Assembly: GCF_026319305.1 (NCBI RefSeq)
Contig: NZ_JAPDMV010000008.1
Coordinates: 1 to 64,000, forward strand
Source: Methylophaga sp. OBS4
Lineage (GTDB): Bacteria > Pseudomonadota > Gammaproteobacteria > Nitrosococcales > Methylophagaceae
Length of the DNA stretch: 64,000 bases
Direction: 5' to 3'
Shown one piece after another: positions 56,896 through 64,000 of this stretch; position 1 is the stretch's first letter, and each line of letters opens with the position of its first letter. The position numbers were made by a program, and so were the translations under genes. Under the pieces are notes generated by a model. The model searched no databases, had not been told where the DNA came from, and saw nothing but the letters and a program-made list of their open reading frames with translations.

Positions 56896-58197
56896 ATGGA
56901 CATCAACAACTATAAAAATCTGTTTGAACAGTTTCTAAACACAGCTTTGCAATGGCTGAGCAGTCCCCAATTTTATTCTCAGCTGGGTCTGATCGTTCTG
57001 GCAGTGTTGCTGGCTTATTCCGTTTCGCAGTTTCTGAAATCGAGTTCACCATTGTTACGTCATGCGCCAAGTGAGGGGCCGGTACTGACTCTTCGCCAAG
57101 GTATCTATAAATTGAGAGAGTTGATTCTGCCATTGATGCTGGTACTGGCCCTCTCCATCGCCGTTGATATGGGCCAATCGCTTATTCATCAGAGCTGGCT
57201 AATCAAAATCGGACTCAGCTTTGCTGTCATCTTCATGCTCTACTCGATAATTAACGGTTTCGTAGAAAAGCAGTTGTTCCGCAGGTTGGCAATGTGGATG
57301 ATTCTGCCTATTGCCGTATTACATGTATTTGACTGGCTGGATGCGGTGGTCAGTTACCTGGAGACCATTTCCTTACAAATTGGTAATTTCAAGATCTCGG
57401 CCTACGGTATAGCCCGTGTGCTGATTTTCGGTTCCATATTGTTCTGGCTTGGCAGGCTTTCCAACAATGCCGGTCAGCAAATCATCCGTAACCAGCAAGA
57501 TCTGGACATAGGTACCCGGGAAGTCTTCGCCAAACTATTTCAGGTTACTTTGTTTTTTATTGTATTCCTGTTGCTGTTGCAGATTATGGGCATCAACCTC
57601 ACCGCTCTGGCCGTGTTCGGTGGCGCTTTGGGTGTGGGTCTGGGCTTCGGCTTACAGGCCATTGCCTCCAACTTTATCTCAGGCATTATCCTGTTACTGG
57701 ATCGCTCACTGAGTGTCGGCGATTATGTCGAAATGGAAGACGGTCGCAGTGGCACCATCCGTGAACTCAATATGCGGTCAACGACACTGGAAACCTTTGA
57801 TGGCAAAGATATCATGGTGCCCAATGAGCAATTCATTACCACCAGCTTCACCAACTGGACCCATAAAAACATCAAACAACGTTATTCACTGGAGTTTCAG
57901 GTCGCTTATAAAACCGATCTGCATCAATTGTTTGGTCTGGTGCGTGAAGTAGTGGCCAGTCACCCACAAGTTATCAGTGGTGATGATATTCCCATCGAAG
58001 AAAGGCCTGATGCAGAAATCAAAGACTTTGCAGATTCCGGTGTCAATATTCTGGTCGAATTTTGGATGGAAGGCATTGATGATGGCCCTAACCGGGTCGG
58101 GGCTGATTTGTTACTGATGATCTGGGATACACTCAGACATCACAACATCGAAATTCCATTTCCACAGCGGGAAGTTAAAATACTCAACAGTCCCTAG
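56896..58197 (+). CDS. MscS-family mechanosensitive channel
   Basis: The 433-residue protein has several N-terminal membrane helices (residues 15-230). The MscS pore helix and beta domain follow: FGGALGVGLGFGLQAIASNF (glycine-rich TM3), SGIILLLDRSLSVGDYVEM, and NMRSTTLETFDGKDIMVPNE, then the C-terminal vestibule. It is longer than E. coli MscS, like YbiO/YnaI-type members. It opens under membrane tension and protects from hypo-osmotic shock. It is a single gene. Confidence 0.94.
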   Translation: MDINNYKNLFEQFLNTALQWLSSPQFYSQLGLIVLAVLLAYSVSQFLKSSSPLLRHAPSEGPVLTLRQGIYKLRELILPLMLVLALSIAVDMGQSLIHQSWLIKIGLSFAVIFMLYSIINGFVEKQLFRRLAMWMILPIAVLHVFDWLDAVVSYLETISLQIGNFKISAYGIARVLIFGSILFWLGRLSNNAGQQIIRNQQDLDIGTREVFAKLFQVTLFFIVFLLLLQIMGINLTALAVFGGALGVGLGFGLQAIASNFISGIILLLDRSLSVGDYVEMEDGRSGTIRELNMRSTTLETFDGKDIMVPNEQFITTSFTNWTHKNIKQRYSLEFQVAYKTDLHQLFGLVREVVASHPQVISGDDIPIEERPDAEIKDFADSGVNILVEFWMEGIDDGPNRVGADLLLMIWDTLRHHNIEIPFPQREVKILNSP

Positions 58198-58325
58198 CCG
58201 TTTAGTCCCTCCCAGTGATGGTTTTTTGTTGTGCACAACATAATCTGCTAGCATGAATATTATTGGCTGTTTTCACATCGACGTGTTTGAAAAAATGCCA
58301 ACAGACTGCCAAGACAGAGGCCACT

Positions 58326-58733
58326 ATGAAATATTCGCCTTTTATTGCTCCCATCGTTGTTTTGCTGGTTATTGCTTTTAACCAGACATTTGCCGAATCA
58401 CCCGGCTCGGAACTGGCGATTGCAGTTCCCCCATCACAAATGCCGGCGGCGCACATTAGCCAACTGACAAAAAGCTGCCACAAAAACTGGCAGGATATGA
58501 ACTGGAAAATCGGTGAAGTCGGTGCTTTAGCCAAAAACAATCCGACTTTCAGTAACGGTATTAAGAAGGTGTGCCAGGCTCGGGCAGAATTGTTCTTTGA
58601 AGGCTATGAGCTTTCACCTTTCATTGAATCCGCCACCCAAAGCCAAGTATACCCGCTCGTCTTCCGCACCAGCACGGTAGAAGAGATCAAATCACATATC
58701 AGATTACATTTGCCCAAACTAAGACTGATCTGA
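58326..58733 (+). CDS. Small secreted protein, unknown
   Basis: The ATG at 58326 opens a signal peptide (MKYSPFIAPIVVLLVIAFNQ, cleavage after TFA). The mature part, about 112 residues, has two Cys (KSCHKNWQDM, KVCQARAEL) and is mostly helical, ending in IRLHLPKLRLI. A reading 21 codons longer lacks the signal at its N-terminus. I do not recognise the family. It stands between mscS and the MarR-type gene. Confidence 0.6.
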   Translation: MKYSPFIAPIVVLLVIAFNQTFAESPGSELAIAVPPSQMPAAHISQLTKSCHKNWQDMNWKIGEVGALAKNNPTFSNGIKKVCQARAELFFEGYELSPFIESATQSQVYPLVFRTSTVEEIKSHIRLHLPKLRLI

Positions 58734-58948
58734 CCCTTGTTCAAATCAGCAAAATCCTGTCATTTGTCAGATTCTCTGCTCTCTTATCAAATCCAGGAGT
58801 TAATTAAAGCTTGAAAGCCCGTCAATCAAGGCTTTTTGTTTGTCTGGTTAACCATCAAATTGCATCATGTCTGAATATAACGTCAAGTAGATTTTGTATG
58901 ACACAATATAGCGGTGCTATACCAATTGAATCACAAGGTAGGGAAATC

Positions 58949-59416
58949 ATGTCTCAATTTGAAAACCTGAAAATAGACAACCAATTATGTTTTGCACTTT
59001 ACAGCGCGACGAACAGCATTACCCGGCTCTATAGAAGTTTGCTCAACGAGTTCGATCTGACTTATCCGCAGTATCTGGTACTGCTGGTGTTGTGGGAAAA
59101 AGACGGCATCGCCATCAAGGACGTGATGCGGCGCCTGAAACTCGATTCCGGTACCTTGTCGCCGATTATCAAACGCCTTCAGAACGCCGGGCTTGTGGAA
59201 AAAGTCCGCACAGCTCAGGATGAACGCATCGTCCGTTTGTTTTTGAACGACAAAGCCAGGCAACTCGAACCGCTAGTCGCCGAAGTACAAAATAAAGTGG
59301 CCTGCCAGACCGAATTATCATCTTCCGAATTTTTCGAACTTCTCGACAGATTGAATCAACTCGCCAAAAACCTTAAGGGCATCTCTAAAAATGAGGATCA
59401 GTCCGCTGCATCATAG
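58949..59416 (+). CDS. OhrR-type MarR-family regulator
   Basis: The start at 58949 gives MSQFENLKIDNQLCFALYSA with Cys14, the redox Cys position of OhrR. The winged helix follows: LTYPQYLVLLVLWEKDGIAI, LKLDSGTLSPIIKRLQNAGL and a wing VRTAQDERIVRLFLND. OhrR proteins sense organic hydroperoxides by oxidising this Cys and then release their operator. No ohr peroxidase gene is adjacent. A short inverted TAGC-GGT-GCTA lies just upstream at about 58910, but I cannot say it is the operator. Confidence 0.9.
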   Translation: MSQFENLKIDNQLCFALYSATNSITRLYRSLLNEFDLTYPQYLVLLVLWEKDGIAIKDVMRRLKLDSGTLSPIIKRLQNAGLVEKVRTAQDERIVRLFLNDKARQLEPLVAEVQNKVACQTELSSSEFFELLDRLNQLAKNLKGISKNEDQSAAS

Positions 59417-59467
59417 TGGACATAACATGTCACCAATACCCTATGAGGTTTCGGGAAAGAACGTTTT

Positions 59468-60256
59468 TTATTCGGCCAGCCTGACTCTGCCGAGCAATTT
59501 AAGCATCAGGTAAGCAAATAATATCGGCAGCAATACCATGATTAATACAAACTCGGCCAACAAATAAACGGCAGCCTCGACGCCCTGCTCTGCTTTTTGT
59601 TGTACTTTATTTAACCGGGCGTTGATATCAAGTCGATTTTTAAACCCCTCCAGCCATGAAGGTTCTTCAGCTGCAGTTTGTGAATTTATCTTATCCACAT
59701 TTTCTTGGGTAGCCTGTAGAACTTGCAATGCCTGCTCACGTTCACTGCCAAGCCAGTTCTGAAATTGATGTGACATCACGGCCAATGCCGGTACTGCCAG
59801 GCGCAATACCGTCAATACAATCACCAGCTTCATCAAACGCTGTTGACTGGCTGCAGACAAGCCTTTGCTGAACAACAATACCAGCGTCACTATGGCCAGT
59901 ATCGCTATCCCCCAGCGTAAAAAAGCCAGATCGCCGAACGACAGTATGATCTTTTGAATACCCAGCGAAGCTGAAGCCAGCAGCAACACGGAAGAAAACT
60001 GTTCGATAAGATCATTGAGCGGATCCAGGATTTCGCCTGGTGTCAAAGTCAGCCCAACCCCCATCGGTTCAATGGACATTTCCGTACCTTGTGCAACTGA
60101 TATCACTGCATTAAGACTTCTGGCCAGCGCAAACACTGACAGTGTCACTTTAAGCATCTGGTTTAATTGCTCGCCCGCTCCAGCCTGCATCGGCAGCCAG
60201 GCCAGCACCACACACAGCAACATCAATGCTGCATATAACTTTGTTTTGAGTGTCAT
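59468..60256 (-). CDS. Membrane protein, unknown
   Basis: The start at 60256 has GAGGA four bases upstream. The 262-residue chain has an N-terminal hydrophobic signal or anchor, then SVFALARSLNAVISVAQGTE, several further membrane helices (AFLRWGIAILAIVTLVLLFS, LMKLVIVLTVLRLAVPALAV), an acidic coiled stretch (QATQENVDKINSQTAAEEPS), and a C-terminal membrane helix (LLAEFVLIMVLLPILFAYLM). I do not recognise a family. It converges on the OhrR gene. Confidence 0.6.
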   Translation of the reverse strand: MTLKTKLYAALMLLCVVLAWLPMQAGAGEQLNQMLKVTLSVFALARSLNAVISVAQGTEMSIEPMGVGLTLTPGEILDPLNDLIEQFSSVLLLASASLGIQKIILSFGDLAFLRWGIAILAIVTLVLLFSKGLSAASQQRLMKLVIVLTVLRLAVPALAVMSHQFQNWLGSEREQALQVLQATQENVDKINSQTAAEEPSWLEGFKNRLDINARLNKVQQKAEQGVEAAVYLLAEFVLIMVLLPILFAYLMLKLLGRVRLAE

Positions 60257-60441
60257 ATATTCCTCAATCATGACTGAAGCCTGCCAAGCTTGTCTGTTCA
60301 AGCTGAGAATGTCTACTAAGGAAAATCCTGAGCATTAAAGCGCCAATTGCTGATTCCAATCAGTCTGCAGCTAAGTATGATAGCAATTAACTGCTTGAGA
60401 AGCGTCAAGCATGGTGTTAAAAATTATTGGAGGATTGAACC

Positions 60442-60513
60442 ATGTGGACTAAACCAGAATATTCAGATATGCGTTTCGGTTTCGAAGTAACCATGTACAT
60501 TTGTAACCGTTAA
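60442..60513 (+). CDS. pqqA: PQQ precursor peptide PqqA (stand-alone copy)
   Basis: The 23-codon gene encodes MWTKPEYSDMRFGFEV then TMYICNR. It keeps the PqqA core: Trp2, the Lys-Pro pair, Arg11, Gly13, and the Glu15-Val-Thr-Met-Tyr19 pair that PqqE joins to make pyrroloquinoline quinone. GGAGG lies 8 bases before the ATG, and a strong terminator starts 20 bases past the stop. No pqqBCDE gene is near, so this is a separate copy feeding a pathway encoded elsewhere. PQQ serves methanol dehydrogenase in methylotrophs. Confidence 0.93.
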   Translation: MWTKPEYSDMRFGFEVTMYICNR

Positions 60514-60533
60514 TCAATTGATTAAACGCACAA

Positions 60534-60562
60534 AAAAGCCCCGTCATTCGGGGCTTTTTTTT
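60534..60562 (+). terminator. Terminator after pqqA
   Basis: The stem AGCCCCG/CGGGGCT with loop TCATT is followed by eight T. It directly ends the pqqA transcript and, on the other strand, faces the end of the diguanylate cyclase gene. Confidence 0.93.
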
Positions 60563-60589
60563 ATCTGCCAGTATGCCACCGTGCAGCTC

Positions 60590-62038
60590 CTAACGTAATT
60601 GTCTGACCAAATCGCGACCATCATTCTTAGCCTGGTACAAAGCCTGGTCTGAGCGTTCTATCAACGATGTCATCAGTTCGTCGCGTTGATACTCAGCCAC
60701 ACCGGCACTGATTGTAATTGACAAGTTTTCCTTACCGTATTGGAACGGATGTGATTTCACAGACTGTCGGATTGTTTCTGCAATTTCAACGGCACGCTCC
60801 CGGCTACAGCTATTTAATAACAGCAAAAATTCCTCGCCCCCCCAGCGACAGAGCACATCATCATCACGAACATGACTGCTGATAATCCTGGCCGTTGCCG
60901 CTAACACCTGATCACCATAATGGTGACCATAACTATCATTAATATTTTTGAAATGATCGATATCGATCAGGATGACGGACAAAGCCTGATGCTTGCGTTT
61001 GGCCCTGGACACAGCCTGCTTGAACAGGACATCAAATACTTGCCGACTGGCGGCACCGGTCAGCTTGTCCTGTGTCGCCATCGCTTCCAAACGTCGCTGA
61101 TAGCCACGTAAAGCCAGATGTGCTGTCAACAACACAACCACACTGATCGCCAATGAAACCAGTATGTTGATAATCAATGCTGTTTCAATACGTTCCGAGG
61201 CAGGATCATTGATCTGTTCCACAATCAAAAACCAATCAAACTCGGGCACCAAACGGCTGTTAAGGTAAATGGTATTGCCATTTTTTGCCGGGAAGGAAAC
61301 TGAAGCACTGGGGGTGGTCAGGATGCGGGTGAAAAGTTTATCAAGGCCGGTTTTGTTTTGTAGGTGGATATCTTCGCTGTATTCACTGCTTTGCAGCATG
61401 ACCTCACCCTGACGATCAACAAAGTAAATCTCGCGGCCATAACGTTTCTGATAGTTTTCTATCAGCTCAATCACTGATGCCATTGAAAGGCCAACACCGA
61501 TCACCCCGATAAATTTTCCTTGCTTATCAGCCACCTGATAGTTAACAAAAATACTTAATCGCTTACGATCAGCTGTGTCTTGATCGATATTGATTTCGTA
61601 CTTGTTCTTCATTGACCGGGCACGAAAAAACCAGCCATCATCAGGATCGTTTTCATCTACCTGTTTAATAATGCCCTTAGGGTGATAGTAATGACGGGTT
61701 GATTCTGAGACAAAAAAGGCGGTAATAGTATCGTATTTGTCCTGAATCTGGGACAGATAGCGCTGCATTTTTTCCGGATCCTGTTCTCCCTCGTTGACCC
61801 AATCAAACACAAAAACATCATTAGCCATCAAAGATGAGATTAACAGGGGTTGCAGTAAATCCCGTTGAATTTCAGAATAAATATTATCACTGGTCAGTGG
61901 CAGCATTTCCTGCTGCAAACGCTCGGCAATCGAGTCTTTGGCAACATAGTAGCCAATCAAACTGGTCGCCAGAAAACCCAATAATACGATTAGACTAATA
62001 ATAGTGGTAAACAAACGCTTGCGGTTATGCATAAACAA
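60590..62038 (-). CDS. Cache-GGDEF diguanylate cyclase
   Basis: The 482-residue protein (the start could also be the third codon) has an N-terminal membrane helix, a periplasmic double-Cache sensor (about 35-270; YYHPKGIIKQVDENDPDDGW, FVNYQVADKQGKFIGVIGVG), a second membrane helix (about 285-305), and a GGDEF domain (about 325-480): DIDHFKNINDSYGHHYGDQV and RWGGEEFLLLLNS. Active-site residues are intact. It makes c-di-GMP in response to an external ligand, likely a small carboxylate or amine. It is a single gene. Confidence 0.93.
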   Translation of the reverse strand: MFMHNRKRLFTTIISLIVLLGFLATSLIGYYVAKDSIAERLQQEMLPLTSDNIYSEIQRDLLQPLLISSLMANDVFVFDWVNEGEQDPEKMQRYLSQIQDKYDTITAFFVSESTRHYYHPKGIIKQVDENDPDDGWFFRARSMKNKYEINIDQDTADRKRLSIFVNYQVADKQGKFIGVIGVGLSMASVIELIENYQKRYGREIYFVDRQGEVMLQSSEYSEDIHLQNKTGLDKLFTRILTTPSASVSFPAKNGNTIYLNSRLVPEFDWFLIVEQINDPASERIETALIINILVSLAISVVVLLTAHLALRGYQRRLEAMATQDKLTGAASRQVFDVLFKQAVSRAKRKHQALSVILIDIDHFKNINDSYGHHYGDQVLAATARIISSHVRDDDVLCRWGGEEFLLLLNSCSRERAVEIAETIRQSVKSHPFQYGKENLSITISAGVAEYQRDELMTSLIERSDQALYQAKNDGRDLVRQLR

Positions 62039-62112
62039 AAAAAGCCTTCACTGGAACAAAGCCAGCCATCATAGAAAACTCAAACCTTTAATTCCAGAAT
62101 AAGAAGCAGTTA

Positions 62113-62421
62113 TTAATCAGGAGGATAGTAATTCTGATCATCATCCTGCTCCCCGGCTATGCGTCGATAATAATAAATACCGCCGATAAAGCTGGCGATA
62201 AGCAACAGATAGAACACATCCAAATCGTCGGCTTTAAATAAACTGAAAAAAGCCCATACCGGTGGCACATAAAACACAACACTACACAAAAGTGCAATCA
62301 GTTTGCCAAAATCTTTTACCGCCGCCTGATAGGCATAACGGCTGAACAGCCCGGACAGAAAGCCGCCGAATATCGCCAGCAACAGATACAGAATCATGCC
62401 GATAGTATTAACGTTTGCCAT
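62113..62421 (-). CDS. Small membrane protein, unknown
   Basis: The 102-residue protein has three hydrophobic segments (about 8-27, 40-60, 68-86) and an acidic hydrophilic tail ending DDDQNYYPPD. It has no recognised domain. It lies 41 bases downstream of the 5-formyl-THF cyclo-ligase gene on the same strand, perhaps co-transcribed. Confidence 0.6.
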   Translation of the reverse strand: MANVNTIGMILYLLLAIFGGFLSGLFSRYAYQAAVKDFGKLIALLCSVVFYVPPVWAFFSLFKADDLDVFYLLLIASFIGGIYYYRRIAGEQDDDQNYYPPD

Positions 62422-62462
62422 GTTTTCATCTCCGCGCAGATCTTTCTATATAAAAAACATGC

Positions 62463-63020
62463 TCATGTTTTTTGTATTCCCGCTTCGGTAACAATCATAT
62501 TCATGGCAATATCGTATGGCTGTGGAAAAATTGTTTCCAAGCGGCCCTGCTCAATGCCGACACCGACGGTAGTGACTCTGTGTGCTTGTACCGCCAATGT
62601 CCGATCATAATAGCCGCCACCGTAACCCAAGCGATAGTTATCGGAGTCAAAACCAAGCAGCGGTATCAGAAACATGTCCGGAGCCAATAAATGCTGATGC
62701 GCCGGTACCGGTATATTCCAGGTACCTTGCACCATCGGCATACCCGGTTGCCAGTGACTAAAGTCGAGCATTTTAGTTTTATTGTTAATAACAGGAACGG
62801 CTACCGTCCAGCCAGAGTTAATCAGCTCTTTGGCGAATCCTCTGCAATCAAGCTCACCTTTGATAGGCCAGTAAATCCCCAGCGTTGCCGGTGTCTGATG
62901 TTGCAATAACTGCCTGAGGTTGGAGATGACACTGTGTTGAATGCGGGATCGTTCATCTGCAGCGAGTGTTGCCCGCTGTTCCAATAACCTGCTGCGTTGC
63001 TGTTTCCGCCAGTTTTTCAT
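62463..63020 (-). CDS. 5-formyltetrahydrofolate cyclo-ligase
   Basis: The 185-residue enzyme has the family signature: KNWRKQQRSRLLEQRATLAA at the N-terminus (basic ATP site), GIYWPIKGELDCR, and PLLGFDSDNYRLGYGGGYYDRTL with the GYGGGYYDR substrate loop. It converts 5-formyl-THF to 5,10-methenyl-THF with ATP, recycling a one-carbon folate. The gene is often downstream of the 6S RNA gene ssrS in gammaproteobacteria, but no 6S RNA fits the 172 bases upstream here. Confidence 0.93.
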   Translation of the reverse strand: MKNWRKQQRSRLLEQRATLAADERSRIQHSVISNLRQLLQHQTPATLGIYWPIKGELDCRGFAKELINSGWTVAVPVINNKTKMLDFSHWQPGMPMVQGTWNIPVPAHQHLLAPDMFLIPLLGFDSDNYRLGYGGGYYDRTLAVQAHRVTTVGVGIEQGRLETIFPQPYDIAMNMIVTEAGIQKT

Positions 63021-63130
63021 AGCTCGTTATTATGAATGTTTTTTCAAGTGGCTCAATTGTTTTGTTGCAGCCCATATTTGCCAGCGGTGTCCGTTCCGGA
63101 AAAAAACACATAACATTTGACTGCCCACAA

Positions 63131-63167
63131 ACATACATATAGTATGCACCTTTCAAAATATGTATGT
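63131..63167. promoter_or_regulatory. Inverted repeat in the hmp promoter region
   Basis: ACATACATAT (63131-63140) and ATATGTATGT (63158-63167) are perfect 10-bp inverted arms 17 bases apart, 26 bases before hmp and between the divergent genes. A nitric-oxide regulator site is expected near hmp, but this repeat does not match the NsrR consensus well. The regulator is unknown. Confidence 0.6.
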
Positions 63168-63192
63168 AAAATACCTGTTTTCGGAGTCAGCC

Positions 63193-64000
63193 ATGATAAA
63201 ACCAGAATCAATACAAATCATTAAAACTACCCTGCCCGTGTTACAGCAACATGGAGAAGATTTAACTAGATTGTTTTATCAGCGTATGTTTGAAAACAAC
63301 CCGGAGGTTAAGCCTTATTTTAACCAAGCCCATCAACAGGTCGGCAGTCAGCAGCGTGCATTGGCCTCGGCAATTTGTGCTTATGCTCAGCATATTGATA
63401 ATCCGCAAGCGTTAGCCGGCGCGGTCGAATTGATTGCACAAAAACATGCTTCTCTTGGGATCAAAGCAGAACATTATCCTATTGTCGGCGCTAATCTGCT
63501 GGCCTCTATACGCGAGTTACTGGGTGATGCGGCAACCGAAGATATTATTGAAGCATGGGGCGAAGCCTATATGGCTTTGGCCGATATTTTTATCAACCGT
63601 GAAAAAGCCATATATGAGCACCATGAAGAACAATACGGTTGGCAAGGGTTTAAGCCTTTTGTCGTTGTGAAGCGGGAATTTAACAGCGATAACATTTCCT
63701 CATTTTATTTGCAGCCTCAAGATGGTGAAAAACTGCCTCCTCATAAACCCGGACAATACATTACGGTACGTGTCCCGGCTGCAGAGGGCCGGCATACTAT
63801 GCGCAACTACAGCCTGTCCAATGAACCGGGCAGTGCCACATACCGCATCAGCGTCAAGCGCGAGTTGCCATCACCCGCAGATTCACCTGCGGGCGTAGTC
63901 TCAAACTTTTTGCATGAGCACATTCAACAAGGTGACCTCATAGAGATTGCCCCGCCATGCGGCGATTTCACGCTGAAAACACCTGAAAATGACACAACGG
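63193..64000 (+). CDS. hmp: Flavohaemoglobin (NO dioxygenase), truncated by the window end
   Basis: The first 269 codons of a flavohaemoglobin are present. The globin domain has Tyr29, Gln53 and the proximal His85 in KHASLGI, at the same positions as in E. coli Hmp. The FAD domain then begins (about residue 155: QGFKPFVVVKREFNSDNISS, HKPGQYITVRVP, RNYSLSNEPG). The NAD domain would follow beyond 64000. It oxidises nitric oxide to nitrate with O2 and NAD(P)H. GGAG lies 6-9 bases before the ATG. Confidence 0.95.
   Translation, partial: MIKPESIQIIKTTLPVLQQHGEDLTRLFYQRMFENNPEVKPYFNQAHQQVGSQQRALASAICAYAQHIDNPQALAGAVELIAQKHASLGIKAEHYPIVGANLLASIRELLGDAATEDIIEAWGEAYMALADIFINREKAIYEHHEEQYGWQGFKPFVVVKREFNSDNISSFYLQPQDGEKLPPHKPGQYITVRVPAAEGRHTMRNYSLSNEPGSATYRISVKRELPSPADSPAGVVSNFLHEHIQQGDLIEIAPPCGDFTLKTPENDTT

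Noticed and set aside
63021-63192. A 6S RNA (ssrS) next to the 5-formyl-THF cyclo-ligase gene
   Set aside because: The 172 bases must also hold the hmp promoter, and I could not find the 6S hairpin with its central bubble in them.

Overview
The window reads as chromosomal DNA of a methylotrophic gammaproteobacterium of moderate GC content, most like Methylophaga or a relative (the genus is an inference). Pointers to C1 metabolism are a formaldehyde-activating-enzyme (Fae) homologue at 30129-30680 and a 23-residue PQQ precursor peptide gene, pqqA, at 60442-60513. The gammaproteobacterial placement rests on MtgA, DUF3080, DUF3144, OpgG, OhrR, Hmp and a monomeric isocitrate dehydrogenase. No phage, CRISPR array, plasmid origin or rRNA was seen. 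There is one tRNA, Val(TAC), at 25118-25193.

Layout. 1-10.6 kb: small proteins, a cupin, a secreted lytic transglycosylase, the proton-translocating transhydrogenase pntAB, a homocysteine S-methyltransferase divergent from a GlxA-type regulator, and a channel-like protein. This part also holds IS3-family debris, an alpha/beta-hydrolase remnant and dispersed repeats. 10.7-18.9 kb: a LapA-like repeat protein with a TAAG cleavage motif, a GNAT/HDAC-fold gene pair, a glycine-zipper His-rich protein between two copies of a REP/terminator block, and monomeric isocitrate dehydrogenase. 19-24 kb: a Fur-boxed four-gene ferric-iron ABC operon. 24-30 kb: dienelactone hydrolase, a REP cluster, the tRNA, small cupin and Sel1 proteins, OpgG and a LysE exporter. 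30-40 kb: the Fae homologue, an arsR-gapdh-arsJ arsenate operon, cell-wall and lipoprotein genes, a copAB copper operon and an HD-GYP protein. 40-47 kb: L-isoaspartyl methyltransferase, an accessory Hsp70/DnaJ pair, CBS and Mut7-C proteins, then a palindromic insert beside a peroxiredoxin remnant. 47-55 kb: CorA, a flippase-like membrane protein overlapping a fused pseudo-phosphoesterase/GT4 glycosyltransferase, a MASE1-GGDEF cyclase, DUF3080, a cupin and DUF1223. 55-64 kb: cold-shock protein, SDR, MscS, OhrR-type regulator, orphan pqqA, Cache-GGDEF cyclase, 5-formyl-THF cyclo-ligase and the start of flavohaemoglobin hmp, cut by the window end.

Themes. Metal handling (Fur-controlled iron import, copper oxidation and export, arsenate export), stress protection (PIMT, Hsp70/DnaJ, Hmp, OhrR, cold shock) and c-di-GMP signalling (two GGDEF proteins, one HD-GYP) dominate. 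PntAB and the NADP-dependent isocitrate dehydrogenase both bear on NADPH supply. The least ordinary items are the stand-alone pqqA with its own terminator, the Fae homologue lacking the expected catalytic His behind a terminator-like leader, the glycosyltransferase fused to a metallophosphatase domain whose metal ligands are lost, a channel-like protein without a K+ selectivity filter, an unrecognised helical periplasmic protein leading the iron operon, and a lipoprotein gene broken by a 4-bp tandem duplication.
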